From Candidatus Paracaedibacteraceae bacterium (GTDB lineage: Bacteria > Pseudomonadota > Alphaproteobacteria > Paracaedibacterales > CAIOTO01), in NCBI GenBank assembly GCA_030694965.1, contig JAUYTZ010000006.1, positions 62,001 through 126,000 of the forward strand: a DNA stretch of 64,000 bases, written 5' to 3'. Position numbers and translations under genes: made by a program. Shown piece after piece: positions 8,891 through 17,949 of this stretch. The notes beneath the pieces are model-generated. The model made no database searches, was not told the DNA's origin, and saw nothing but the letters and a program-made list of their open reading frames with translations. Each line of letters starts with the position of its first letter. Within the stretch, counting starts at the first letter, position 1.

Positions 8891-10024
8891 ATGAGTATAA
8901 ATATGCCCTTTTATCATTTTTGGGCACTTAATGAGAACAAAACAACAACGTCTGGCATCATTGCTGGAAAATCAAAAAATGATGTTTTTATTACCCTTAA
9001 AAAATTCAATCAAACACCTTTAAAAATCAAACGATACTTTTTTGCTTCAACTGATCGTTTTTCAGACATGGATCGGCACGAAATATGTCTTGCATTATCA
9101 CAACTTTTAAAAGCTGGTGTAACACTTACAGACGCTCTCACAACTCTTTCAATTGACCAAGCAACGCTGTCTCGGCGCGTAATTTGCTACACCTTTGCTG
9201 AATTTATTCGATTTGGCTACGGCATACAATCCTTCAGTGAAACCAACTTCTTTGATGACACAGGCTTCCAAACATTGCTTCGCGCCGAAAAAACAAGCAA
9301 TCTAACGCTCACTTTTCAAACACTCTCTGAATATTACAAAGATAAACACGAATATACGGCTGAATGGAAAAGCATTGTGCGGTACCCGATATTTCTAATG
9401 GGTATGCTCTGCGCGCTCATCGGAATTCTTTCATGCTTTGTTTTACCAAGTCTTGAATCATTCATTCCAGAAGCATCAAAAGGGACGGCCTACACAAGCT
9501 TTAAATGGCTATCGAATAATTTAGAATTTATTGGCATTTCCGTCGCTATTTTTGCAGCAATCGGATTTTTTTGTAAACCACTGCTCTACCGCATTCCCGT
9601 TATACGCCGCATCAAAATGAGTCCTTTTTGGTGCAACCTTAGTTTTTGCCTTAATCATAACATTCCACTGATTGAATCCATCGATCTTTCAGCGCGATCG
9701 CTACCAACTTTTTTGCAACCTTTAATTGCATTGGTTAAAAATGACATTGAAGCTGGCGCCACTATCTTTGATAGTTTTCAAAAGCTCCCTGCTCCATCAC
9801 AAACACGCGCTTCACTTATCTTAATCGCACAAAAAACAGGAAATGTGACAGAAATGATTCAACATTTCGCCAATATCGAGAGAAAGTATATAAATAATTT
9901 AATAAAAATATTTATATCCTGGACTCAGCCTGCACTAATACTTATTATGGGGTTAGTAGTTTTATGGATACTACAGGCAACGATTGTACCCCTTTATGAC
10001 AGCTTGGCAGAATTTAAAGATTAA
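8891..10024 (+). CDS. gspF: Type II secretion / type IV pilus inner-membrane platform protein (GspF/PilC family)
   Basis: Polytopic platform protein that couples the assembly ATPase to pseudopilus growth. Residues about 60-180 and 250-370 form the two T2SSF domains (CLALSQLLKAGVTLTDAL and NLSFCLNHNIPLIESID). Membrane segments fall near residues 165-185 (FLMGMLCALIGILSCFVLP), 205-225 and 350-370 (PALILIMGLVVLWILQ). The family usually has about 400 residues; this has 377 with a short N-terminal domain. A second in-frame ATG at 8903 (MPFYHFWALNENK) matches PilC N-termini better. It is the first gene of a four-gene operon lacking the ATPase, secretin and pseudopilins. Confidence 0.88.
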   Translation: MSINMPFYHFWALNENKTTTSGIIAGKSKNDVFITLKKFNQTPLKIKRYFFASTDRFSDMDRHEICLALSQLLKAGVTLTDALTTLSIDQATLSRRVICYTFAEFIRFGYGIQSFSETNFFDDTGFQTLLRAEKTSNLTLTFQTLSEYYKDKHEYTAEWKSIVRYPIFLMGMLCALIGILSCFVLPSLESFIPEASKGTAYTSFKWLSNNLEFIGISVAIFAAIGFFCKPLLYRIPVIRRIKMSPFWCNLSFCLNHNIPLIESIDLSARSLPTFLQPLIALVKNDIEAGATIFDSFQKLPAPSQTRASLILIAQKTGNVTEMIQHFANIERKYINNLIKIFISWTQPALILIMGLVVLWILQATIVPLYDSLAEFKD

Positions 10025-10040
10025 TTCACTTTCGCATCTT

Positions 10041-11552
10041 ATGGATAGCATGCATGAATTTAAAAAAAATATACCGAAGGTGATTCATTATTTGAATAAA
10101 AACATCACAAATATTCTTCAAAAAAACGAAGATGATTTTATACGCGTTTCTATTCAAAAAAATCAAATCATTTTTAATCATATAAAGGGTGAATCTATAA
10201 CCAACCAAGCATCGGTGAATATAGAAGAGCTTAGCGCCACACAAGTCCCTTCATTCCTATTAAGCAACAGCTTTTTACCGTTACAGATTTCAATTGACTG
10301 CGAAGATGTTACTTATAAAATAATCTCTTTAAACCAGACAAAATGGTGGAACAGGTATGGCCTTTTCAATCAAATAAGCATCGCTGAATTTGAAGAAGAA
10401 GACTGGACTTATTCAGAATATGTCCCAAGCCCCTATGATCGATTCAGGCACTTATTTATAGGATTTAGGCCAACGCAGCATACACTTGATGCGTTTTCGT
10501 TTATTAAAACGCTTAAAAATCCTGTTGCTAAAATCCAATTAAGCTCAATCAATCAAACGATGACCGCAAATACCTATTTGCAAAAACATAACTACTTACA
10601 AACATCTTATCAATGGGTTCTTTTCATTCGCAAAGTGTCATCAACAGAGTGGCTTTTATCCGCGCAACAATATGGCGCCATTTTACTTACACGTCGAGGA
10701 CTTTTTCATGCTGACAAAACAGAAGAAGAATCCATTGACGCTGAAATAAACACAACTCTTCGCTATCTTCACCGAGCAGGGTATGAACAAAACAATGAAT
10801 TGGCCCTCATGTCTTCAGGTTTTTCGGACGTATTTAACAATTACCATTTTAAATCTGCCAATATTTCAAATCTTATAGCAGTCCCTACGCAGGTAATAGA
10901 CAAGCACCTGTACTCAACCACACCACTAAACACCTTTGTGCACCGTAACTTTTATGTGATTACTAAATTTTTGTCATTTTTTAAATTTAAAGTTCAACCA
11001 TACAAAAAAGAATTTAAACCATCATCGATGACAAACCAACGCCTTGCATACTGGCTGCCCATTTGGGCACGTCAATTGATTATCCCAAGCTTTATTTTAT
11101 GCGCAATAACAATTACAAACACATATAAAATATACGATTTAAACGCTAAAATCAGCGAGAACACATTAAAGGCCAAGACTATTCAACCTCGAATCGGCAA
11201 TACAGCAAGGCAACAAGAAGTTGCTAACTACAATGTAATTAATGAACTTCCATCTGAAAACCCCATCATGTTTTTAAAAACCCTATCATCATCTCTTTCA
11301 AAAAATATGCATATTACTGATTTTTCATGGAGCGCGTCTACAACCACCCCGAATCAACCCTTTTTTGAAGCAACCGTTCACTACACAGATACAAATCATA
11401 CCAATAATCGCAAACATAAAAAGACTAAGAAAGTTCCAGACAAAACAAAAGTTATCACATCTAAGCTGAAGTACCACTATCCAAATATTGTAGTCAAAAT
11501 CGAACCAAAAGAAAATAAATCAACGTATAAGGTGGGGATATCATGGGAGTAA
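10041..11552 (+). CDS. GspL/PilMN-like type II secretion assembly protein (putative)
   Basis: No strong family motif is recognised. The architecture fits GspL or a PilM-PilN fusion: about 340 cytoplasmic residues, one membrane segment (LIIPSFILCAITITNTYKIY, about residue 345), then a coiled segment and a small periplasmic domain. The gene lies between GspF and a GspM-like gene, as expected. The frame is open from a TTG at 9984 inside gspF; I use the first ATG, at 10041, 16 nt after the gspF stop (503 residues), because the upstream part overlaps gspF and has no ribosome-binding site. The 3' end overlaps the next gene by 10 nt, indicating translational coupling. The function is inferred mainly from context. 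Confidence 0.6.
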   Translation: MDSMHEFKKNIPKVIHYLNKNITNILQKNEDDFIRVSIQKNQIIFNHIKGESITNQASVNIEELSATQVPSFLLSNSFLPLQISIDCEDVTYKIISLNQTKWWNRYGLFNQISIAEFEEEDWTYSEYVPSPYDRFRHLFIGFRPTQHTLDAFSFIKTLKNPVAKIQLSSINQTMTANTYLQKHNYLQTSYQWVLFIRKVSSTEWLLSAQQYGAILLTRRGLFHADKTEEESIDAEINTTLRYLHRAGYEQNNELALMSSGFSDVFNNYHFKSANISNLIAVPTQVIDKHLYSTTPLNTFVHRNFYVITKFLSFFKFKVQPYKKEFKPSSMTNQRLAYWLPIWARQLIIPSFILCAITITNTYKIYDLNAKISENTLKAKTIQPRIGNTARQQEVANYNVINELPSENPIMFLKTLSSSLSKNMHITDFSWSASTTTPNQPFFEATVHYTDTNHTNNRKHKKTKKVPDKTKVITSKLKYHYPNIVVKIEPKENKSTYKVGISWE

Positions 11553-12196
11553 AATTTGAATATAAGAACTTCTCAAAAACCACACAATTATTCAAGGAAT
11601 TAACCCTACCTTGGCTAAGCAAAGAAACTGGCGGCTTTGTTGCTCTTACTAGCTTTGTTGCTATTGCGTTAATTCTTTCAATGATAAAAACACAAAAAAC
11701 GTTAATTAAAAAAGAGTCTGTTTTAGCTATATCCAATTCAGAACTAAGACAAACTGAAAAATTATTTTTTTTAGATGAACAATACCAAAGTGAATTAGAT
11801 AATCATTTAAATACTAAAAATATTCACAAGTTTCATAAGTTCAATCAACCTACGACAGTTGAGATACTAAAAGATTATTTAAAAAAATGGCAAACAGCTT
11901 TGCGAATCAAAGCCCTTAACGTTGAGATTGGAAACGCAGAAGTTTATAATCAAGGACAAGGTATCATGACAGCTTCAATAAAGCTGAAAGCCCATGTTCT
12001 GAATGATAAAATGCTTTATCAATTAATTGAAAAACTGCAAACAGAGGCACCTGGCGTAATCATTATTCGCAATGTTGATTTCAAACGTACGTCAGCAGCA
12101 TCAACTGAAACACTTAACCAATTGATTTCAGGAAAAGCAACCCCGCTTATCGAAGGAACAATTATCTGCAACTGGTTTTTTCTAGGTGCGCAGTAA
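11543..12196 (+). CDS. GspM/PilO-like inner-membrane protein (putative)
   Basis: A 217-residue bitopic protein: a short cytoplasmic N-terminus, one membrane segment (GFVALTSFVAIALILSMI, about residues 30-47), a helical/coiled stretch, then a periplasmic domain (residues about 100-217) with the small alpha/beta pattern of GspM/PilO. AAGGTGGGG 6 nt before the ATG is a strong ribosome-binding site. The start lies inside the end of the GspL-like gene and its own 3' end abuts the next gene. The call rests on size, topology and operon position rather than clear sequence identity. Confidence 0.6.
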   Translation: MGVKFEYKNFSKTTQLFKELTLPWLSKETGGFVALTSFVAIALILSMIKTQKTLIKKESVLAISNSELRQTEKLFFLDEQYQSELDNHLNTKNIHKFHKFNQPTTVEILKDYLKKWQTALRIKALNVEIGNAEVYNQGQGIMTASIKLKAHVLNDKMLYQLIEKLQTEAPGVIIIRNVDFKRTSAASTETLNQLISGKATPLIEGTIICNWFFLGAQ

Positions 12197-12200
12197 TAAG

Positions 12201-12698
12201 ATGTCTTGGTTTCTCACTATTCATTTAAGCCTATTCATAACAGTGATGCCTTTATCATGTTTAATGGCAGGGAGCGCGCAGCAGCAATCATCAACCACAC
12301 TTAAGACAACGATACCTGCAAAAGCATCATCAACAATGACAACCGTTCCTACATCAACAAAACCAGGCGAAACATTTTCACTTATGCTAAGCGATGCGGA
12401 AGAAAAAATCATTTCAGATGCACTCGCGCACGACAAGCGCATTAATGACGATGCAACGACTTGCTTTTATTTAGGGGGTATTGTCTTTTCAACGCCAGCA
12501 AATTGGACTCTTTGGTTAAATGACAAAGCTTACACGAATGAATCAGACATCTCTGATATAAAAATCTTAAATGTATCGAAAGACAGCGTAAACATTAAAA
12601 GCAAAGTAGCGAAGAACAAGCATGGCGCTCTTATAAAAACAAATCAGACTTTTTGTAATGATACTGGCAACGTTTCTGATGGCGATCATAGGCGGTAA
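12201..12698 (+). CDS. Exported protein of the Gsp-like operon (GspB/PilP-like C-terminus)
   Basis: A 165-residue protein with a signal peptide (MSWFLTIHLSLFITVMPLSCLMAG), a Ser/Thr-rich linker and a C-terminal small beta domain. The segment YLGGIVFSTPANWTLWLNDK followed by DIKILNVSKDSVNIKSK resembles the domain that follows GspM in many alphaproteobacterial and T4P assembly clusters, where it links the platform to the outer-membrane pore. I place the start at the ATG at 12201. The frame is also open from a GTG at 12186 that overlaps the upstream gene. The function is inferred from position. Confidence 0.55.
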   Translation: MSWFLTIHLSLFITVMPLSCLMAGSAQQQSSTTLKTTIPAKASSTMTTVPTSTKPGETFSLMLSDAEEKIISDALAHDKRINDDATTCFYLGGIVFSTPANWTLWLNDKAYTNESDISDIKILNVSKDSVNIKSKVAKNKHGALIKTNQTFCNDTGNVSDGDHRR

Positions 12699-12764
12699 AA
12701 TTTATTTACTTCTATCCATATTTTCCCTTTTTAAGCAAAATACATCTCACTAACAATAGATAAT

Positions 12765-12797
12765 AAAAAACTTAAGCTCATGTCATGAAAGCTTAGG
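12765..12797 (-). terminator. Terminator-like hairpin facing the smpB side
   Basis: On the minus strand CCTAAGCT and AGCTTAAG form a 7-8 bp stem followed by six T. It could end transcription of the smpB-dapA unit, including the small open frame at 12818-13150. It also lies past the convergent Gsp-like operon, but the plus strand has no T-run. Confidence 0.5.
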
Positions 12798-12817
12798 TTT
12801 AGAAAAAAATCTATTAT

Positions 12818-13150
12818 CTATCTTACTTGCTCTATTTTTTTTAATAGAGCGCAAAGGAAAAGTGCGTAACACATATTTGCACAGTCTATTATCACATTTT
12901 TACCCATATCTGCGAATGAAGCATTTTGCACAAAAGACATTGTTAAAGATGATAATAACGTAGAGATAGCTACCTTAGCACAAGGTCCATAAGGTGGTAA
13001 TGCGTCCCCTATTAGTGAAAGAGTCATATAGGAATAAAATAATCCTATTACATTTCTTCCTATATGATGGAGTGTAATATAAACTCCATCGCTGGGACTG
13101 AAAGTAATAAGAGCCCTAGATAAAGAAGAGCCTATAACGGAAAAAATCAA
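12818..13150 (-). CDS. Possible small membrane protein, unrecognised
   Basis: A 110-residue open frame with several hydrophobic stretches (HIGRNVIGLFYSYMTLSLIG, ALFLCALL) and scattered Cys. It begins at TTG with only a weak purine stretch upstream, and I recognise no family. Supporting points are its position downstream of smpB on the same strand and a terminator-like hairpin right after it. It may equally be noncoding 3' sequence. Confidence 0.25.
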   Translation of the reverse strand: MIFSVIGSSLSRALITFSPSDGVYITLHHIGRNVIGLFYSYMTLSLIGDALPPYGPCAKVAISTLLSSLTMSFVQNASFADMGKNVIIDCANMCYALFLCALLKKIEQVR

Positions 13151-13299
13151 TTTTCTATATTTTAAATGCTAAGGGCTTATGTATTATTATACAACCAGGC
13201 ATTGGAGTTTTTAACTGTTTTGAAATCAGCCATCGGTACACATTTCATTCCTGCCAGTACTGCCTACCTAAAAACTGCATCCCACTTCTTTTCCTTCTT

Positions 13300-13791
13300 T
13301 TACTCGCCCTTCATAACGCGTGCTTTTTCACGGTTCCAATCCCTATCTTTAATTGCTGCCCGTTTATCATGGGTCTGCTTACCTTTCGCAAGCGCAATAT
13401 CCATCTTAGCCAGTCCCTTAGCATTAAAATAAAGCTTTAATGGCACAATGGTCATACCCTTTTTACGAATAGCCCCTAAGAACTTATTCATCTGTCTTTT
13501 TCGAACCAATAAACGCCGTGGGCGCTTTTCAGTGTGGCCAAAAGAATGTGCCTGCGGGTATTCTGAAATAGTTGCATTGATTAGGTACAACGCACAGTGA
13601 TCAGCACCTTCTTCGGTCATTTCGCCAATGTAAGCTTCATTAATACTTGTCTTGCCCAGGCGCAATGATTTCACTTCGCTGCCCATCAACATAATACCAG
13701 CCTCAAGGGTTTCAATAAGTTCATAGTCAAACCGTGCTCGCTTATTGTGCGCAACAACTTTGTAATTATCTTTTTCTTTATCTTTGCTCAT
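13300..13791 (-). CDS. smpB: SsrA-binding protein SmpB
   Basis: Binds tmRNA and brings it to stalled ribosomes for trans-translation. The 163 residues show the whole family: VVAHNKRARFDYELIETLEAG, then MGSEVKSLR, the EAYI segment, HEKRPR-type basic patch (HTEKRPRRLL), GMTIVPLKLYF and the basic C-terminal tail ending ARVMKGE. Normal length. It follows dapA by 32 nt on the same strand, a common alphaproteobacterial arrangement. The tmRNA gene itself is not in the window. Confidence 0.97.
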   Translation of the reverse strand: MSKDKEKDNYKVVAHNKRARFDYELIETLEAGIMLMGSEVKSLRLGKTSINEAYIGEMTEEGADHCALYLINATISEYPQAHSFGHTEKRPRRLLVRKRQMNKFLGAIRKKGMTIVPLKLYFNAKGLAKMDIALAKGKQTHDKRAAIKDRDWNREKARVMKGE

Positions 13792-13823
13792 TTATGTTTC
13801 TCTAAAAATTAAGCTGCTATTTT

Positions 13824-14693
13824 TTATTTATGCAATTTTGCAAATGCTGCATCAATGCGTTGTTTTGTTTCTTCACGAATTCCCATTAATGGTAATCGCA
13901 CATCAGCTGTGCAATACCCAAGCTTTGACACAGCATATTTAATCGTACATGGATTAGATTCAAGACAAAGCGCTGTGCATAACGGATAAAGCACATGTGT
14001 AATATGAGTAAAAGTTTGAATATCATTCAAAGTCCATGCATCCATCATACACTTAAATAGCTCTGGCACAACATTCCCTAGCACTGAAATAGCACCATCA
14101 GCACCATATAACATATGCGCTGCAACAACTGTGTCTTCTCCTGAAAAAAGTGACATTCCATGGCCAACTTGTTGACGAAGCGCGACCATACGCGTTGCAT
14201 CATTATGGGAATCTTTGAATCCTAAAACGCGTGGCAATGCACACAAACGAATAACCGTTTCAATTTCAATATTAACGCCAACACGTCCAGGGTTATTATA
14301 CACAATAATGGGAAGACGGGTATTATCATGCAGTAATTTGAAATGCTGAATAATTCCTTCTTGCGACGGCTTTACATAATAAGGCGCAACAACTAATGTT
14401 GCGTCTGCACCTAAGATTTCAGCTTCTTGCATAAAAGCAAGCGTTTGCATCGTTGACGCCGTTCCACATCCAACGATCACAGGCACTTTACCTTTTAGTA
14501 CAGATACAGCTATGCTTATAATAAGGTTACGTTCTTCTGTGGTTAACATCGCTGCTTCACCAGTTGTTCCACAGACAACAATACCGTTGGTGCCTGCAGA
14601 TATATGCCATTCTAACAACTGTTTCAATGCCTCAACGTCAATGATGTTTGACCTAAAAGGCGTTATTAACGCTACTATTGAACCTTTTAACAT
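13824..14693 (-). CDS. dapA: 4-hydroxy-tetrahydrodipicolinate synthase
   Basis: Condenses pyruvate with aspartate semialdehyde, the first committed step to diaminopimelate and lysine. The TIM-barrel residues are present: GTTGE near residue 45, the catalytic Tyr in VYNNPGRVG, and the Schiff-base Lys in GFKDSHND. I start at the ATG at 14693 (MLKGSIVALITPF), preceded by AAGGAG at 8-nt spacing. The frame runs 12 codons further upstream, but those residues are not DapA-like. 289 residues, the family norm. Its partner asd is also in the window (38.2 kb). The start lies 13 nt from the divergent slt start, so its promoter must sit within slt. Confidence 0.96.
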   Translation of the reverse strand: MLKGSIVALITPFRSNIIDVEALKQLLEWHISAGTNGIVVCGTTGEAAMLTTEERNLIISIAVSVLKGKVPVIVGCGTASTMQTLAFMQEAEILGADATLVVAPYYVKPSQEGIIQHFKLLHDNTRLPIIVYNNPGRVGVNIEIETVIRLCALPRVLGFKDSHNDATRMVALRQQVGHGMSLFSGEDTVVAAHMLYGADGAISVLGNVVPELFKCMMDAWTLNDIQTFTHITHVLYPLCTALCLESNPCTIKYAVSKLGYCTADVRLPLMGIREETKQRIDAAFAKLHK

Positions 14694-14709
14694 AAGGGAG
14701 AGCTCCTTG
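14691..14709. promoter_or_regulatory. Overlapping divergent ribosome-binding sites of dapA and slt
   Basis: The 13 nt between the ATG of dapA (minus) and the proposed TTG of slt (plus) carry both Shine-Dalgarno sequences. AAGGGAG reads on the plus strand and AAGGAG on the minus strand, around a central GAGCTC palindrome. The two mRNAs must therefore overlap at their 5' ends. Confidence 0.65.
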
Positions 14710-16989
14710 AAAGACGTGATTATTCGCACTTGTTATATCGCATTTATTATTCACTGGCTCAGTGTAGATGCAAAAAGTAATATAGCTTTTATTCCCGCAA
14801 TGGCGCCAAGAGCACAAATAACCATACCTGCTGCAGCAACAAAAAAAATATCAGCATCTACAGCGCTCACTATATCACAAATAGCAACAACTGCCATAGC
14901 TCCAAATAGAGCTCCACTTTTAGTGCGATCCATGCCAATATTAGCTTCAACAACCCCGCCTCAACGAATGCCTATGCCTCCAGTTGCAGCAGCTGCACCT
15001 ACAGCCACACAACAACCTAAACAAATTCTAGCCGCAGCGCAAATGATAAGATCAACACCAAAGCCCACTATAAAAGTTGACGCAAATGCTCTTTATATGA
15101 AGTGGAAGCACCTTTTAAAAAATCCAACATCGTTTATTGAAATCACAACATTTATCGCAGAGCACCCAACACTTCCTAAACAAATTACATTGCGTGAAAA
15201 AGCTGAAAGAATCATGTCTGACCCAGGGACAGATCCCATTGCGATTAATCAAATCATTAATTTTTTTGATCGTTATAATCCGCAAACCGGTCGTGGCCAA
15301 TTTTATTATGCAAAAGCGCTTCTTACAAAAGGAAAGATTGATCAGGCAAAACAAGAATTTTATAAGTTACTTGAATCTTTTTCTATTCCTGTTGATATTA
15401 TTGCGCAATTGCCAAATTACAAAGACTACCTACCTTTTTTATGGGCTTATCTACATGCAAGTAATTTGCTCTATACAAAAAAGACACAGGAAGCATTAGC
15501 ACTTCTACACTATCTGTCCCCTGCAGAAAAAGAACGCATACTACTGCGTATTGATCTTATTAATAACAAAACAGACGCACCTTCCCGCGCAGCAAAACTA
15601 ATCCTAACTCCTGGAAATAATGAAGCTATTGTTTTTGATTTAATTCGATATAACAGGCGCTTGGAAACCAAAGAAGGCACAGAAACAGCTATCCAACTTT
15701 TTACAACGCACACCTTTTTGGATGAAGAGCAACATGCAAGCTCTTTTTGGAAAGAACGTAATATTCTTGCGCGTCGCATGCTCGATGACAAGCGCCCAGA
15801 AGATGCTTACAAACTAATTAAAAATCATGGATTTAAAATAAAAAAAGAAACACACCCTGGTCAAATACTCTGCGATGAAGAATGCGCACATGCTCACTGC
15901 ATGACAGGTTGGCTTGCGCTCAAACATTCCAAAAGACCAGAAAAGGCACTTGGTATTTTCCAAGGAATTAAGCTCGTTGTTAAAGAAGCTATCAGCAAAG
16001 CGCGTGTACTCTATTGGATTGGAGAATCTTATTTACAAATCAAGCAGTTCAGCGAAGCCAAAAAAGCATTTCTTGAAGCAAGCACTTATTCCACAACATT
16101 TTATGGGCAAATGGCTGCAAGCAAAATAAGCAGTCCACTCCTTAAAGATCAACCCCCAAAGATTAGCACAGTTACCTTTAAAACCGTTTTAGATATTGTA
16201 GTTTCACCAACTGAAAAGCAGGCTTTTGAGAACTTGGAACTAGTTCAAATCATACGATCTGTTCCAGAGGCAACGCGCATTCATAATTGTGATTCTTTCT
16301 TTTTTGCTTTACTCAAAGTTAATCCAACGCTTCAATTTCAACGTCAAGTGTTTGATTTAGCTGAAAGTGTAAAAAATAGAAGCTATGCGGTACTGCTTGC
16401 GAAAAAAAAGCATATGACCTTTCGAGTTGCCTACCCGTTGCTTAACAAAAAAACACGACAAAACACTGTTAATTTGATCGCACCTAAAAGTCAATTCAAT
16501 CCAATTTTAATGCCTTTAGTGCATGCGATCATTCGTCGTGAAAGCGGCTTTGATGAGTCTGCGCTTAGCGGCGCAAATGCACAAGGTATGATGCAACTCG
16601 TTCCAGCTACAGCAAAACAAGAAGTGAAAGAAATCAAGCGCTTTGGTATTCACTTTCCATCTAGCATAAATTTATATGAAAAGATAAAAAACATTATTTT
16701 AGGCACATCACATATCGAAGGACGATTAGCTAAATACAATGGTAGCCTTATTTTAAGTCTTGCTGATTATAATGCAGGCCCAAAGCCCATCCAAGAATGG
16801 ATTAATAATTATGGTGATCCGCGAAACCCGGATGTAGATATAGTCAATTGGATTGAATGCATTCCCTATTACGAGACACGAAATTACGTTCAGCGCGTCC
16901 TTGAAAATTTTATGGTCTACCAACAATTTTTAAACGAGGAAGCGGGAAAACCAACAGCAAAAACGCTACTAAGTTATTTGAAAAGGTAA
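14707..16989 (+). CDS. slt: Soluble lytic murein transglycosylase
   Basis: Periplasmic enzyme that cleaves peptidoglycan glycan strands to 1,6-anhydro products. The proposed start is TTG at 14707, with AAGGGAG 7 nt upstream; it yields a signal peptide (IIRTCYIAFIIHWLSVDA). An Ala/Pro-rich linker, a long helical superhelix of TPR-like repeats (residues about 130-560) and a C-terminal SLT domain follow. The SLT domain has the catalytic Glu in IIRRESGFD, the signature GANAQGMMQLVPATA and the ADYNAGP motif. About 760 residues, somewhat longer than E. coli Slt70 because of the linker. The frame is open upstream into dapA, but that part is antisense to dapA. Confidence 0.9.
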   Translation: MKDVIIRTCYIAFIIHWLSVDAKSNIAFIPAMAPRAQITIPAAATKKISASTALTISQIATTAIAPNRAPLLVRSMPILASTTPPQRMPMPPVAAAAPTATQQPKQILAAAQMIRSTPKPTIKVDANALYMKWKHLLKNPTSFIEITTFIAEHPTLPKQITLREKAERIMSDPGTDPIAINQIINFFDRYNPQTGRGQFYYAKALLTKGKIDQAKQEFYKLLESFSIPVDIIAQLPNYKDYLPFLWAYLHASNLLYTKKTQEALALLHYLSPAEKERILLRIDLINNKTDAPSRAAKLILTPGNNEAIVFDLIRYNRRLETKEGTETAIQLFTTHTFLDEEQHASSFWKERNILARRMLDDKRPEDAYKLIKNHGFKIKKETHPGQILCDEECAHAHCMTGWLALKHSKRPEKALGIFQGIKLVVKEAISKARVLYWIGESYLQIKQFSEAKKAFLEASTYSTTFYGQMAASKISSPLLKDQPPKISTVTFKTVLDIVVSPTEKQAFENLELVQIIRSVPEATRIHNCDSFFFALLKVNPTLQFQRQVFDLAESVKNRSYAVLLAKKKHMTFRVAYPLLNKKTRQNTVNLIAPKSQFNPILMPLVHAIIRRESGFDESALSGANAQGMMQLVPATAKQEVKEIKRFGIHFPSSINLYEKIKNIILGTSHIEGRLAKYNGSLILSLADYNAGPKPIQEWINNYGDPRNPDVDIVNWIECIPYYETRNYVQRVLENFMVYQQFLNEEAGKPTAKTLLSYLKR

Positions 16990-17010
16990 TATGCGTAAAA
17001 GCAAATAAAA

Positions 17011-17084
17011 TGGAGGCCGGTACCGGAATCGAACCGATATACAAGGATTTGCAATCCTCTGCATGACCATTCTGCCAACCGGCC
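17011..17084 (-). tRNA. tRNA-Cys (GCA)
   Basis: The minus strand folds as a cloverleaf with acceptor GGCCGGT/ACCGGCC, anticodon loop TTGCAAA (anticodon GCA), T arm TCGGTTCGATTCCGG, discriminator T and an encoded CCA. Confidence 0.97.
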
Positions 17085-17229
17085 TATTTAAAAAATGATG
17101 TTAATTTACATCAAAGTTGTTAGATGTTTGCGATACAAACACGATATATCACTAGAATTTACCGCATATAATAATTTATAGTCGTTTTAATGGGCCTTGG
17201 TCAAGCAATTTAAAAAGGAAAATTCAGAA

Positions 17230-17898
17230 ATGAATATGTTCAATCACGAACATGACATCGAATCTATTTTATTTCATCAAGTGCGACCAAACATCGCGCT
17301 CTCACCGCGTATTGAACGTGCTCTGTGTCATATCAACCGTGTACCCTTCCTACCTCCATCATCACAAGATGTTGCTTATAGTGATGCTCCTATTAACTTA
17401 AAGCACCGCTGCGAAATGCCATTTTTTGTTATTGCTCAAATTTTAGAAAGCCTAAGTGTGCAAGCAAACGAGTCAGCATGTGTTGTAAGCGCAGGCACAG
17501 GCTATACAGCAACACTACTTTCTGAACTATGCAATTCAGTTGAGGCTTGTGAAAGTATTAGCTCTCTATTTGCACGCCTACTTGACACAGCACGCAGCAA
17601 TAAAAAGCTTACTCCTGTTTCTGTGTTAAGTGATGCTCCCGTTCATATTATTTTAATGGATGGCGGATCCATAGACACCATTTCAGAACAAGTTCTTACA
17701 AAGCTTTTGCCCGCCGGCAGGCTTGCATATATCCGCCCTATTTCAATGCACAATGAAACATTAGACATCCCCCTGTGCGAAGTCATTATTTTAGAAAAAA
17801 CGCTAGATGGCTCATTTAAAAATCCGCACGTTTTAACACAAGTGCATTTACCGCGATTGAATAATAGAAAAGCGTCAAATCAATCATTTCTTTTTTAG
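17230..17898 (+). CDS. Protein-L-isoaspartate O-methyltransferase-like protein
   Basis: A Rossmann-type methyltransferase relative of PCMT, 222 residues. RPNIALSPRIERAL and NRVPFLPP match the PCMT N-terminus; the SAM-binding glycine motif appears as VVSAGTGYTATLLSEL; then IILMDGGS and LLPAGRLAYI. The usual acidic residue after motif I and some catalytic-loop residues are not obvious, so activity is uncertain. The start at 17230 follows AAGGAA; the frame is open from a TTG at 17197. It lies 51 nt before tolC, an arrangement often seen in alphaproteobacteria (pcm-like, tolC, popZ). Confidence 0.8.
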   Translation: MNMFNHEHDIESILFHQVRPNIALSPRIERALCHINRVPFLPPSSQDVAYSDAPINLKHRCEMPFFVIAQILESLSVQANESACVVSAGTGYTATLLSELCNSVEACESISSLFARLLDTARSNKKLTPVSVLSDAPVHIILMDGGSIDTISEQVLTKLLPAGRLAYIRPISMHNETLDIPLCEVIILEKTLDGSFKNPHVLTQVHLPRLNNRKASNQSFLF

Positions 17899-17949
17899 TA
17901 AAAACGATTAGAATAGAAAATACATTTCAAAAAATAATATGGATACACT

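Noticed and set aside
13166-13432. An 88-residue plus-strand frame past the Gsp-like operon
   Set aside because: More than half overlaps smpB antisense and the composition is not protein-like.
14751-14933. A 60-residue hydrophobic open frame on the minus strand (starts MDRTKSGALFGAMA)
   Set aside because: It lies opposite the Ala-rich linker of slt, whose signal peptide and ribosome-binding site are better supported; Ala-rich coding often gives hydrophobic antisense frames.
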